Shown here: piece after piece, positions 10,412 to 19,844 of the stretch | Numbering within the stretch: position 1 is the stretch's first letter | Layout of the letters: each line of letters starts with the position of its first letter | Origin: Comamonadaceae bacterium | Lineage (GTDB): Bacteria > Pseudomonadota > Gammaproteobacteria > Burkholderiales > Burkholderiaceae_C | Reading direction: 5' to 3' | NCBI GenBank assembly: GCA_021299875.1 | Contig: JAJTEW010000002.1 | Span: 361,449 to 425,448 of the forward strand | Length of the DNA: 64,000 nucleotides | The notes under the pieces: model-generated | What the model saw: the letters and a program-made list of their open reading frames with translations, nothing else | The model's database searches: none | What the model was told of the DNA's origin: nothing | Position numbers and translations under genes: made by a program

Positions 10412-10603
10412 ATGATCTATTCGAAAATGTGGTTGGTGGTGAAACCTTCGGTTGGTATTCCAGTGTTCATTGCTGCTGTGGCGATCGCGTCCTTCAGCGT
10501 GCACTTGGCACTGACCTTGAACACCACCTGGGTGAAGGGCTTCCTCAATGGTGGCGCCAAAGTCGTTGCAACCGCTCCGGCGGATGCGGCGGTCAAGAAG
10601 TAA
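10412..10603 (+). CDS. pucA: Light-harvesting 2 alpha polypeptide, B800-820-like residues F44/L45
   Basis: MIYSKMWLVVKPSVGIPVFIAAVAIASFSVHLALTLNTTWVKGFLNGG...; His31 aligns without gaps to LH2 alpha. Confidence 0.95.
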   Translation: MIYSKMWLVVKPSVGIPVFIAAVAIASFSVHLALTLNTTWVKGFLNGGAKVVATAPADAAVKK

Positions 10604-10620
10604 CGGGCTTGTCCCGCCGA

Positions 10621-10649
10621 AAGGCCAGGCGCGCAAGCGCCTGGTCCTT
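10621..10649 (+). promoter_or_regulatory. Intercistronic hairpin between pucA and pucC
   Basis: AAGG-CCAGGCGC-GCAA-GCGCCTGG-T-CCTT: 8-bp GC stem with GCAA tetraloop, extendable past one bulge. Confidence 0.7.
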
Positions 10650-10654
10650 CCTCT

Positions 10655-12037
10655 ATGAACAAAACCAACGCATCGTGGACGCAATCGCTGGCCAATTTGG
10701 GGCCACGTTTTTTGCCTTTTGCCGACGCCGCCAGTGAAGATTTGCCACTGTCGCGTTTGCTGCGCCTGTCTTTGTTTCAAATTTCTGTGGGCATGGCGAT
10801 GGTCATGCTCGTGGGCACTCTCAACCGCGTGATGATTGTGGAGCTCAAAGTCTCCGCCACGCTGGTGTCCTTCATGGTGGCGCTGCCCCTGCTCATTGCG
10901 CCGCTGCGTGCCCTCATTGGTTTTCGCTCTGACAACCACCGCTCGCAACTGGGCTGGCGTCGGGTGCCCTACATTTGGATGGGCAGCTTGCTGCAGTTTG
11001 GTGGTTTTTCCATCATGCCTTTTGCGCTGCTGGTCTTGGCCGGTGCTGGACAGTCCAGTCAGGCGCCGGCATGGGTGGGTCAAGTGGGAGCGGCAGGAGC
11101 CTTCCTGTTGGTGGGCCTGGGCATGCACACGGTACAAACCGCAGGTCTGGCTTTGGCCACCGACTTGGCGCCCCCAGAGCGTCAACCCCAAGTGGTGGGC
11201 CTGATGTATGTGATGCAGTTGGTCGGCATGATCGGCAGCGCTTTGGTCTTGGGCTATTTGCTGCACGACTACAGCCCCGGCCAACTCATTCGGGTGGTGC
11301 AAGCCGTGGCCGTGACCACACTGGTTTTGAATGTGGTCGCGCTTTGGAAGCAAGAACCGCGCAGCCGCATGCGCAAACCTGGCACGCCCATCGAATACAC
11401 CTTTCAACAATCGTGGCAACTGTTTTGCAAAGACCAGCACACCGTTAGGCGGTTGTTGGCGGTGGGCTTGGGGACCATGGCATTCACGATGGAAGACGTG
11501 CTGCTCGAACCCTATGGTGGCGAGATTTTGCACATGAGCGTGTCCAGCACCACGTTGCTTTCGGCCACACTGGCCCTGGGCGGTTTGCTCGGTTTTGCTT
11601 GGGCCTCTCGCGTGCTGGGGCGGGGGGCTGACGCGTACCGAATGTCCGGATGGGGCGCCTGGATCGGCTTGCCGGCCTTTGTGGCGGTGATGGCTTCGGC
11701 TCCGCTGGCATCGCCAACGGTGTTTGTGTTGGGCATCTTTTTGATCGGCCTGGGCGGCGGTTTGTTTGCCCACGGCACCTTGACGGCCAGCATGCAGTTG
11801 GCCCCACCCAGTCAGGTCGGCTTGGCCATGGGCGCTTGGGGCGCGGTGCAAGCCACGGCTGCGGGTCTGGGCATGGCGTTGGGTGGAATTTTGCGGGACT
11901 CCGTCGCCATGGTCTCCACCCCAGTCATGGGCTACTCGGCGGTTTATTTGATCGAAATCTTGCTGCTCGCTCTGACCTTGTGGGCGATGGGACCTTTGAT
12001 CAACGCTGCGGTGCGGCCCAACACCAACTCTGCATAA
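10655..12037 (+). CDS. pucC: BCD-family MFS transporter, LH2 assembly protein PucC
   Basis: LPLSRLLRLSLFQISVGMAMVMLVGTLNRVMIVELKV: PucC/LhaA family; directly downstream of pucBA. Confidence 0.92.
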   Translation: MNKTNASWTQSLANLGPRFLPFADAASEDLPLSRLLRLSLFQISVGMAMVMLVGTLNRVMIVELKVSATLVSFMVALPLLIAPLRALIGFRSDNHRSQLGWRRVPYIWMGSLLQFGGFSIMPFALLVLAGAGQSSQAPAWVGQVGAAGAFLLVGLGMHTVQTAGLALATDLAPPERQPQVVGLMYVMQLVGMIGSALVLGYLLHDYSPGQLIRVVQAVAVTTLVLNVVALWKQEPRSRMRKPGTPIEYTFQQSWQLFCKDQHTVRRLLAVGLGTMAFTMEDVLLEPYGGEILHMSVSSTTLLSATLALGGLLGFAWASRVLGRGADAYRMSGWGAWIGLPAFVAVMASAPLASPTVFVLGIFLIGLGGGLFAHGTLTASMQLAPPSQVGLAMGAWGAVQATAAGLGMALGGILRDSVAMVSTPVMGYSAVYLIEILLLALTLWAMGPLINAAVRPNTNSA

Positions 12038-12086
12038 TCACCCACTTCACAACCCTTCACCTCGACCCACCACCCTAGGACTCACC

Positions 12087-12173
12087 ATGGAAATCAAACA
12101 CATTCTCATCATCATGTTCGCGGTTTTCTGCCTGTTCATGTTGGCCAATTGGTTCAACCGCCCACGCAAGTGA
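12087..12173 (+). CDS. Predicted 28-aa single-TM microprotein downstream of pucC
   Basis: MEIKHILIIMFAVFCLFMLANWFNRPRK, stop TGA; SD-like CTAGGA upstream; terminator about 28 nt downstream. Confidence 0.6.
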   Translation: MEIKHILIIMFAVFCLFMLANWFNRPRK

Positions 12174-12201
12174 ACCTCTGACAGGACGGGTCACGCCCAT
12201 G

Positions 12202-12230
12202 AAAAAAAGCCACCGCGAGGTGGCTTTTTT
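12202..12230. terminator. Rho-independent (likely bidirectional) terminator closing the puc operon
   Basis: AAAAAAAGCCACC-GCGA-GGTGGCTTTTTT; lies between convergent puc (+) and the RRM gene (-). Confidence 0.92.
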
Positions 12231-12247
12231 GTCGGCAACTGAATTGA

Positions 12248-12541
12248 TCAGTTGCGGGTGTCGCGGTAACCGCTGCCGTAACCCGTGGTGGGTTCTTTGG
12301 GCTTGGAGATGTTCACCACGATGGAGCGACCGCTGACCGACATGCCGTTCAGGCCCGTGATGGCGGCTTGGGCTTCTTCGGCGCTGGACATTTCCACAAA
12401 GGCAAAACCCTTGGAGCGGCCGGTGTCGCGGTCCATCATGACTTTGGCCGACAGAACGCCGCCAAATTCAGAAAAGTTTTGACGCAGGCTGGCGTCGTCG
12501 ATGGTGTAGGGCAAGTTGCCCACGTAAATTTTGCTGCTCAT
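12248..12541 (-). CDS. RRM-domain RNA-binding protein
   Basis: MSSKIYVGNLPYTIDDASLRQNFSEFGGVLSAKVMMDRDTGRSKGFAFVEM: RNP1/RNP2 motifs. Confidence 0.95.
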   Translation of the reverse strand: MSSKIYVGNLPYTIDDASLRQNFSEFGGVLSAKVMMDRDTGRSKGFAFVEMSSAEEAQAAITGLNGMSVSGRSIVVNISKPKEPTTGYGSGYRDTRN

Positions 12542-13135
12542 GCTTGAGCCTTTCAGAGAGGTGGCGTGGCAGCTTCAAAACGAAGCCGTCATGCAGGAAA
12601 AAGCGGATTCTTGGCAGATGCCCAGAAGCCGCAGGGAAACGCGCCAGGGGCCTTGAGGCCTTAGCGCATTTGATCGGTACTGGGGCTGTTTTGCGGCCAG
12701 TCGCGCGTGGTGTCGAGGACGCCGCGCGCAGCATGTTGGGTGAAAGCACAAGCCGAGCGGCGCAGGGCGGCCGTCAGGTCCAGGCCTTGCAGAGCAGGGC
12801 GGGCCTGGCGCAAAGCTGTGGCAGCTGTTGTTCGGCCAAGGCCGGTGCAAAAAGGGTGTGTCGAGGGCGAAGCGACCGGGGAGCCCGTGCGGGTGGTAAT
12901 CGGAGAAATCAAAATCAATCGGGTCGCCAACCATCCAGGGGCTTGCGCAGAGCTGTGAGAAAAATGCCGAGGCCTGCAGCTCAACAGGAGACGGTGTTCG
13001 AAGTCAATCGATGCCAATGCAGACGCCTTGTGAGCTTTCTGCGAGTTGTTCATGCGGGTGTTGCAGAACAAGTCAAAACTATATTCTCAATTGAAATAAA
13101 AGTCAAATTTTTTATTTCCATAAGTTTTAAATAAG

Positions 13136-13783
13136 TCAAGGCCCATTCACAACGTGGCGCACCAACAAGAGGGACAGCACCCACAGGGTCAGGCCAATCA
13201 GCGCGTCCAGCACTTGCCAGGCGCGCGGCCGTGCAAACCAGGGGGCCAGCCAGCGCGCCCCAAAACCCAAGGCGCTGAACCACAACAAGCTGGCCGCACT
13301 GGCCCCGGCCGCAAACCAGCCTTGCAAAGGTGCAGGCTGCTGCGCGCCGATGCTGCCCACCAGCAGCACCGTGTCCAAATACACATGCGGGTTGAGCAAG
13401 GTGAAAGCTGCCGCTTGCGCCAGCACCGTCCCACAGCTCAGACTTTGGCCAGACTCCGCCACAGCCAGCGAGCTGGCCTGGCGCGCCCGATGCAGCGCTT
13501 GCCAACCATACACGGCCAAAAATGCCGCCCCACCCAAAGCCAGCGCTTTGGCCAGCGCAGGCCGCTCACCCACGGCTTGCGCCATGCCCAGCACGCCCGC
13601 CGTGATCAGCAGCGCATCGGCCAACGCGCAAAAAGCCACCACGCTGCCCACATGCTCGCGGCGCAGACCCTGGCGCAACACAAAAGCGTTTTGCGCCCCA
13701 ATGGCCACAATCAGGCCCAGGCTCAAAAACAGCCCTTGGACAAAGACGGTACCCACGCCGGAAATGGTGTCGTTCAAGTTCAT
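13136..13783 (-). CDS. LysE/ArgO-family amino acid exporter
   Basis: FVQGLFLSLGLIVAIGAQNAFVLRQGLRREHV: LysE family signature. Confidence 0.92.
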   Translation of the reverse strand: MNLNDTISGVGTVFVQGLFLSLGLIVAIGAQNAFVLRQGLRREHVGSVVAFCALADALLITAGVLGMAQAVGERPALAKALALGGAAFLAVYGWQALHRARQASSLAVAESGQSLSCGTVLAQAAAFTLLNPHVYLDTVLLVGSIGAQQPAPLQGWFAAGASAASLLWFSALGFGARWLAPWFARPRAWQVLDALIGLTLWVLSLLLVRHVVNGP

Positions 13784-13926
13784 GGGGTGAGAGCTTGTCA
13801 GCCTTGCGATATGAAGACAAACTGTCTTTCATTCATCAGCTTTAGAAAAACCAATAGATGCGCACCATCTCGTCCATGTCAATGTCGCGGGGCCGGTTCA
13901 TCGGATGACAGCGCCTGTGCTGTTGT

Positions 13927-14685
13927 TCATCCAGCATCTCTTGTCGGAATGGCATTGAAGGCTTCGGGCATGCCTTGCCATTGCGCAAAAAATCCGTCTT
14001 GGGCGTGGGGCGCTGGCGGTGAGGTTTGTTTGAGCATGACTTCCAAGCCCGCCAGGGCGCTGTCAATCAAGGGCAGAGGGATGTGCGGCTGCAAAAGTCG
14101 GGCGTAGCCTGCCAAGCCTGCGCCGCCCAGGATGATGGCGGCCACACCGGACTGAGCTGCTTGCTGGCAAGCCTGAGTCAAGCAGCGAATCGCCATGTCA
14201 GGATCGGCCTGGAGTGCCGCCCCGGTGGGCGCCACGGTCTCGATGTGCCGCAGTTGTGCCCCAAAGCCCAGGCTCACCGCCAAACGGTGCAGCATGGGTT
14301 TCCAGCGCTCCCCGCCGGTCACGATGGCAAACGGACCGTGCGATGCGGCCTGATTGAAGGAGGCCTCGGCCAGGCCAGTCACCGGGCAGCCACTGACTTC
14401 GCGCAGCGCGAACAAACCCGGGTCGCCAAAGCAGCCAATCAGCACGCCATTGAGCGAACCGGAAGCGGCGCTTTGCTGGTTTGCCCAGGCATCCACGCAA
14501 GCATGTGCAGCCACTGCATGGCTGGCCTCGCAGGCGATGTACTGCGCACCAAAGCGGGCGGTTCGCACCGCCAATTGAACGCCTTGCGGCAATAAGGGGC
14601 GCAAAACATCTTGCAGGCGCTGAGTGGTCAAGGCATTGGTGTTCGGGTTGATCAGCAAATAGCGGCGTTGTGCGGTGGTGTCCAT
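13927..14685 (-). CDS. Asp/Glu/hydantoin racemase family protein
   Basis: YLLINPNTNALTTQRL...; AAIILGGAGLAGYARLL: hydantoin-racemase-like. Confidence 0.85.
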   Translation of the reverse strand: MDTTAQRRYLLINPNTNALTTQRLQDVLRPLLPQGVQLAVRTARFGAQYIACEASHAVAAHACVDAWANQQSAASGSLNGVLIGCFGDPGLFALREVSGCPVTGLAEASFNQAASHGPFAIVTGGERWKPMLHRLAVSLGFGAQLRHIETVAPTGAALQADPDMAIRCLTQACQQAAQSGVAAIILGGAGLAGYARLLQPHIPLPLIDSALAGLEVMLKQTSPPAPHAQDGFFAQWQGMPEAFNAIPTRDAG

Positions 14686-14856
14686 GATGCTTATTCCTTT
14701 TCAGAGCCCATGCGCAGGGTTGATGGCCTTTTGGAGTGGCGTCAGCCAAGGCCCTGGGTCCAACCATTCGCCATGTCTGAAGTCCGTATGCAAGAGGTAT
14801 GAGGCCGATGATTGATGGGTCATGGTGCTGGCGTTTGGATGATGAAGGCTGGATTC

Positions 14857-14870
14857 ATTGCATACAAAAA
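14857..14870. repeat. ATTGCATACAAAAA direct repeat, copy 1
   Basis: Exact 14-bp match to 15024-15037; candidate operator in the racemase/ABC transporter divergent region. Confidence 0.6.
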
Positions 14871-15023
14871 AACACCAAATTGGGGTTTTTCACCATAGGT
14901 GCTAACCAGAATGGTGCCAGAAAACACCATTGTTGTGCCTTGTTGATAAGAAAAAAATGGTCATTTGAAGTGCTGGCGTCATTTGCCCGCTGGATGGGAT
15001 GGTGGGACACATCGGGCACGGCG

Positions 15024-15037
15024 ATTGCATACAAAAA
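15024..15037. repeat. ATTGCATACAAAAA direct repeat, copy 2
   Basis: Exact 14-bp match to 14857-14870. Confidence 0.6.
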
Positions 15038-15139
15038 GTGCTTGCCAGACTTTTAAAGCTTATGTTAATTTAAGGAACCGATCTGTTGGTTCCTTAGGTC
15101 TGGTGCACATTTTTTCAACGCACTTTTTTCTGGAGTCTT

Positions 15140-16810
15140 GTGATGAAGCGGTCTATCCTTTCCACTCGTTTGCCCACATCTTGGGCGTTCACCATGGCTG
15201 TCGGGATGGGGCTCAGCGCCATCTCCATGGCGGTTCAGGCGCAAGAAAAAGTCTTGCGCATCGCCATGACGGCGGCGGACATTCCCCGCACCTTGGGGCA
15301 GCCTGACCAAGGCTTTGAAGGCAACCGGTTCACCGGCATCCCGATGTACGACGCCTTGACCCATTGGGACTTGTCCAAATCGGATGGCCCCAGTGTGCTG
15401 ATTCCTGGCTTGGCCACTTCGTGGGCTGTTGGTGCCAGTGATAAAACAAAATGGACCTTCAAACTGCGTCCTGGTGTGAGGTTCCATGACGGTTCGGCTG
15501 TCAACGCCGATGCCATTGTTTGGAACGTGCGCAAGGTGTTGGACAAAGACGCGGTTCATTTTGATGCCAGCCAGGTGGGCGTGACCGCTTCGCGCATGCC
15601 CACACTGCGCAGCGCTCGAAAAATCGATGATCTGACGGTGGAGTTGACCACCAGCGAACCCGATGCTTTCTTGCCCATCAACTTGACCAATTTGTTCATT
15701 GCTTCGCCCAGCCATTGGCAAAAGAAATTTGATGCCGCTGCAGGTGCCACGCCTGCTGACAAATCCAGGGCGGCGTGGACCGCATTTGCGGCAGATGCCT
15801 CGGGCTCCGGACCCTTCAAGATGGCCCGATTCGTGCCGCGTGAGCGCTTAGAGATGGTGGCCAACAAAACCTATTGGGACGCCAAGCGCGTGCCCAAGGT
15901 CGACCGGGTGGTGCTGGTCCCCATTCCTGAGGCCAATGCCCGCACCGCTGCTTTGCTCGGTGGTCAGGTCGACTGGATTGAGGCGCCCGCCCCCGATGCC
16001 ATGCCGCAAATTCGCCAGCGCGGCTTCAAGATTGAAAGCAATGCCCAGCCCCATGTCTGGCCTTGGCAGTTGTCATTTGCCGAAGGCTCACCTTGGTTGG
16101 ACAGGCGGGTACGCCATGCGGCCAACCTGTGTGTCGACCGTGAGGGTCTGAGAACCCTCCTGGGCGGCATGATGGCTGCGCCTAAAGGCACCGTGCCACC
16201 GGGCCACCCTTGGTGGGGCAATCCCAAATTTGACATCAAGTACGACGTGAATGCGGCCAAGGCCTTGATGACTCAAGCGGGCCACAGCGCCGCCAAACCC
16301 CTCAAAGTCAAGGTGCAAATTTCGGCATCGGGTTCAGGCCAGATGCAGCCTTTGCCCATGAACGAGTTTGTTCAGCAGTCGCTCAAACAGTGCTTCTTTG
16401 ATGTGCAGTTTGATGTGATCGAATGGAACACCTTGTTCACCAACTGGCGTCGTGGTGCCAAAGACCCGACGGCCAACGGTGCCGACGCCATCAACGTGAG
16501 TTATGCCGCCATGGACCCCTTCTTTGGACTGGTGCGCTTCACCAGCACTGGCACCTTCCCGCCGGTGTCCAACAACTGGGGTTACTTTGGCAATCCGGAA
16601 TTTGACAAATTGATCACCGATGCACGGACTCAGTTTGAGGATAAGAGGCGTGATGAGGCATTGGCCAGGTTGCACGCCCGCATTGTCGAAGAAGCGCCTT
16701 TTGTCTGGATTGCCCATGACGTGGGGCCCCGTGCCATGAGTTCCAAAGTCAAAGGCTTCGTGCAACCCCGCAGCTGGTTTGTCGATTTGGCGCCAGTGTC
16801 GGTGGACTGA
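15140..16810 (+). CDS. ABC transporter substrate-binding protein, family 5 (peptide/nickel type)
   Basis: Signal peptide, then WTFKLRPGVRFHDGSAVNADAIVWNVRKVLD: SBP_bac_5 signature. Confidence 0.93.
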   Translation: MMKRSILSTRLPTSWAFTMAVGMGLSAISMAVQAQEKVLRIAMTAADIPRTLGQPDQGFEGNRFTGIPMYDALTHWDLSKSDGPSVLIPGLATSWAVGASDKTKWTFKLRPGVRFHDGSAVNADAIVWNVRKVLDKDAVHFDASQVGVTASRMPTLRSARKIDDLTVELTTSEPDAFLPINLTNLFIASPSHWQKKFDAAAGATPADKSRAAWTAFAADASGSGPFKMARFVPRERLEMVANKTYWDAKRVPKVDRVVLVPIPEANARTAALLGGQVDWIEAPAPDAMPQIRQRGFKIESNAQPHVWPWQLSFAEGSPWLDRRVRHAANLCVDREGLRTLLGGMMAAPKGTVPPGHPWWGNPKFDIKYDVNAAKALMTQAGHSAAKPLKVKVQISASGSGQMQPLPMNEFVQQSLKQCFFDVQFDVIEWNTLFTNWRRGAKDPTANGADAINVSYAAMDPFFGLVRFTSTGTFPPVSNNWGYFGNPEFDKLITDARTQFEDKRRDEALARLHARIVEEAPFVWIAHDVGPRAMSSKVKGFVQPRSWFVDLAPVSVD

Positions 16811-16906
16811 TCGTCCAGGTGTGGGCCTGCTGGCCCACACCCCAGGGTGCGCAACCAAGCCATGCTTGGCTGCGCATCGTTTTGATTGCAGTTTTGGAGT
16901 GCTGGC

Positions 16907-17860
16907 ATGCTCGGCTTTTTGTTGCGGCGTCTGATTTATTCCTTGCCCATCATGCTGGGGGTGGCGCTGGTTTGTTTTGCCTTGGTGCACCTGGCACCGG
17001 GTGACCCTCTGGTGTCGATTTTGCCGCCGGACGCATCGGCCGACTTGCAAGCGCAGTTGATCGAGTTGTACGGCTTTAACCGCTCGTATCCTGAGCAATT
17101 TGTGACTTGGGTCTGGCGTGCTTTGCAGGGTGACCTGGGCACCTCCATTGCCAGCAACCGCCCGGTGGCGACCGAGGTCATGACCGCCGTGGGCAACACC
17201 TTGCGACTGGCCATGCTGGCCACCCTGATCGGGTTTGTGCTGGGCTGTTTCTTTGGTTTTGTGGCCGGGTATTTCCAGAACTCATGGTTGGACAAGTTTG
17301 CTTCTTTGCTGTCTGTGCTGGGCGTCAGTGTCCCGCACTACTGGCTGGGCATGGTCTTGGTGATTGTGTTTTCTTCGATCCTGATGTGGCTGCCGCCCGG
17401 TGGCGCTGGGCCGGGTGGCTCCAGCCAATGGGTTTGGGACTGGGAACATGTCAAGCACATGCTCTTGCCTGCGATCACCATGAGCGTGATCCCGATGGGC
17501 ATCATTGCGCGCACGGTGCGGGCCTTGGTGGCCGACATCTTGGCGCAAGAGTTCATTGTCGGTTTGCGCGCCAAGGGCTTGACCAATTTGGGTATTTTTT
17601 GGCATGTGGTCAAAAATGCAGCCCCCACGGCCCTGGCGGTGATGGGCTTGCAGTTGGGTTACCTGCTCGGGGGCTCGATCCTGATTGAGACGGTTTTTTC
17701 TTGGCCTGGCACGGGCTTCTTGCTGAACTCGGCCATCTTCCAGCGCGACTTGCCTTTGCTGCAAGGCACGATCTTGGTGCTGGCCATGTTTTTTGTGGTG
17801 CTCAACCTCATTGTGGATGTGATCCAGACCTTGCTGGACCCTCGCATTGCACGCACTTGA
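16907..17860 (+). CDS. ABC transporter permease, DppB-like
   Basis: MLGFLLRRLIYSLPIMLGVALVCFALVHLAPGDP; binding-protein-dependent permease. Confidence 0.93.
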   Translation: MLGFLLRRLIYSLPIMLGVALVCFALVHLAPGDPLVSILPPDASADLQAQLIELYGFNRSYPEQFVTWVWRALQGDLGTSIASNRPVATEVMTAVGNTLRLAMLATLIGFVLGCFFGFVAGYFQNSWLDKFASLLSVLGVSVPHYWLGMVLVIVFSSILMWLPPGGAGPGGSSQWVWDWEHVKHMLLPAITMSVIPMGIIARTVRALVADILAQEFIVGLRAKGLTNLGIFWHVVKNAAPTALAVMGLQLGYLLGGSILIETVFSWPGTGFLLNSAIFQRDLPLLQGTILVLAMFFVVLNLIVDVIQTLLDPRIART

Positions 17861-17881
17861 TCACGACCCCAAGGAATTGAC

Positions 17882-18775
17882 ATGACTTTATTGAATGCGG
17901 CTGCGAGCCCCGTGCTACCGCTGGTCTATGAGCGCTCGGCCGGTTATTGGGAAACCGTGTGGCGTCGTTTTTTACGTGACAAAGTGGCCGTGGGTGCCGC
18001 TTTGGTGGTGCTGTTGTTGATGGTGCTGGCTGTTTTAGGGCCTTGGCTGGCACCCATGGACCCGTACCAGTCCGCCATGCTCAAACGCCTCAAGCCGATT
18101 GGCTTTGAAGGCCACCCCTTGGGCACCGACGAGTTGGGCCGCGACATGCTCAGCCGCTTGATGGTGGGGGCCAGGTTGTCTTTGTTCATGGGCATCACCC
18201 CCGTCATTTGTGCCTTTGTCATCGGCTCGCTGATCGGTATCACCGCCGGTTACATGGGTGGCTGGGTCAACAGCGTGATGATGCGCACCATCGATGTTTT
18301 TTACGCTTTTCCTTCGGTGTTGTTGGCCATCGCTTTGTCGGGCGCTCTGGGGGCGGGTATCACCAACTCTCTCATTTCCTTGACGATTGTGTTCATCCCG
18401 CCTTTGGCCCGTGTGGCCGAAAGCGTGACCACTCAAATTCGGGGGCGTGATTTTGTCGAGGCAGCCAGGGCTTCTGGCGCATCGGCTTTCACCATCGTGC
18501 GCGTGCATGTGCTGGGCAATGTGCTGGGGCCGATTTTTGTGTACGCCACGAGTTTGATTGCGGTGTCCATGATCTTGGCCTCGGGTTTGAGCTTTTTGGG
18601 TCTGGGGGTCAAACCACCTGAGCCGGAATGGGGCCTGATGCTCAACACCTTGCGCACCGCCATTTACACGCAACCTTGGATTGCCGCTTTGCCTGGGACG
18701 ATGATTTTCATGACATCGATTGCTTTCAACCTTCTGGCCGACGGCTTGCGCTCGGCCATGGAAATCAAACAGTGA
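17882..18775 (+). CDS. ABC transporter permease, DppC-like
   Basis: HPLGTDELGRDMLSRLMVGARLSL: DppC/OppC signature. Confidence 0.93.
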   Translation: MTLLNAAASPVLPLVYERSAGYWETVWRRFLRDKVAVGAALVVLLLMVLAVLGPWLAPMDPYQSAMLKRLKPIGFEGHPLGTDELGRDMLSRLMVGARLSLFMGITPVICAFVIGSLIGITAGYMGGWVNSVMMRTIDVFYAFPSVLLAIALSGALGAGITNSLISLTIVFIPPLARVAESVTTQIRGRDFVEAARASGASAFTIVRVHVLGNVLGPIFVYATSLIAVSMILASGLSFLGLGVKPPEPEWGLMLNTLRTAIYTQPWIAALPGTMIFMTSIAFNLLADGLRSAMEIKQ

Positions 18776-18782
18776 GGTCCGA

Positions 18783-19844
18783 ATGACAATGGCCAATGAT
18801 GAGGCTGGTGGATCGAGTCAGCCGATGCTCTCGGTGCGTGGCTTGGTCAAGCACTTCCCACTCAAGAAAGACTTGTTAGGGCGCAGTGCTGGCGTGGTGC
18901 GCGCCGTCGATGGGGTGAGCTTTGAGGTGTTCAAGGGCGAGACCTTGGGCGTGGTGGGCGAGTCCGGTTGCGGCAAGTCGACCACGGCGCGTTTGCTCAT
19001 GCAGCTGATCACGCCCGACCAAGGCGAGCTGGTGTTCGATGGCCAGACGGTGGGCAGCAAGTCGCTGCCTTTGAAGGACTATCGGCGTCAGGCCCAAATG
19101 GTGTTTCAAGACAGCTACGCGTCCTTGAATCCACGCCTGACCATGGAGGACTCGATTGCATTTGCCCCCATGGTGCATGGATTGCCCGAACGCGAGGCCA
19201 TTGACCGGGCACGTGACTTGCTCGAACGGGTAGGGCTGGCGCCGCAGCGCTTTGCCGAGCGCTACCCCCATGAGTTGTCAGGCGGGCAAAGGCAGCGTGT
19301 CAACATCGCCCGAGCCTTGGCTTTGCAGTCGCGTTTGATCATCCTGGACGAGGCGGTCTCTGCCCTGGACAAGTCGGTGGAAGCGCAGGTGCTCAACCTC
19401 TTGCTCGACTTGAAAGAGGCGTTTGGCCTGACTTACATCTTCATCAGCCACGACCTGAATGTGGTGCGCTACATGAGCGACCGGGTCATGGTGATGTACC
19501 TGGGACAAGTGGTGGAAGTGGGCGACAGTGAAACCCTGTTCAAGCATGCCGCTCACCCCTACACGCAAGCCTTGCTCTCGTCCATCCCGACTCTGGACCC
19601 GGATCGGCGCACCGAAACCCCGCCATTGGCAGGTGACCCGCCCAATCCCATCAACCCGCCCAGTGGCTGTCGTTTTCACACCCGCTGTGTGCACGCCCAA
19701 GCCATTTGCAGCGAAAAGATGCCGGTGTTGGCCCAAGCCCAGCATGGCCAACAGGTGGCCTGCTGGATGCATGTGGCCGGCGCTGCCCACACCGGGGCAC
19801 CCGCAGTGCAAAGCTCGGTCAAACCTTTGGAGGTTGCGGCATGA
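18783..19844 (+). CDS. ABC transporter ATP-binding protein, OppF/DppF-like
   Basis: Walker A GESGCGKST, signature LSGGQRQRVNIARAL, oligopeptide C-terminal domain. Confidence 0.92.
   Translation: MTMANDEAGGSSQPMLSVRGLVKHFPLKKDLLGRSAGVVRAVDGVSFEVFKGETLGVVGESGCGKSTTARLLMQLITPDQGELVFDGQTVGSKSLPLKDYRRQAQMVFQDSYASLNPRLTMEDSIAFAPMVHGLPEREAIDRARDLLERVGLAPQRFAERYPHELSGGQRQRVNIARALALQSRLIILDEAVSALDKSVEAQVLNLLLDLKEAFGLTYIFISHDLNVVRYMSDRVMVMYLGQVVEVGDSETLFKHAAHPYTQALLSSIPTLDPDRRTETPPLAGDPPNPINPPSGCRFHTRCVHAQAICSEKMPVLAQAQHGQQVACWMHVAGAAHTGAPAVQSSVKPLEVAA

Noticed and set aside
10382-11851. 489-aa minus-strand ORF opposite pucA/pucC
   Set aside because: His/Gln-rich antisense artefact of the pucC coding sequence.
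12544-13134. 196-aa ORF (and several minus-strand ORFs) between the RRM and LysE genes
   Set aside because: Several overlapping frames, none with recognisable domains; may be a decayed gene but I cannot support a call.
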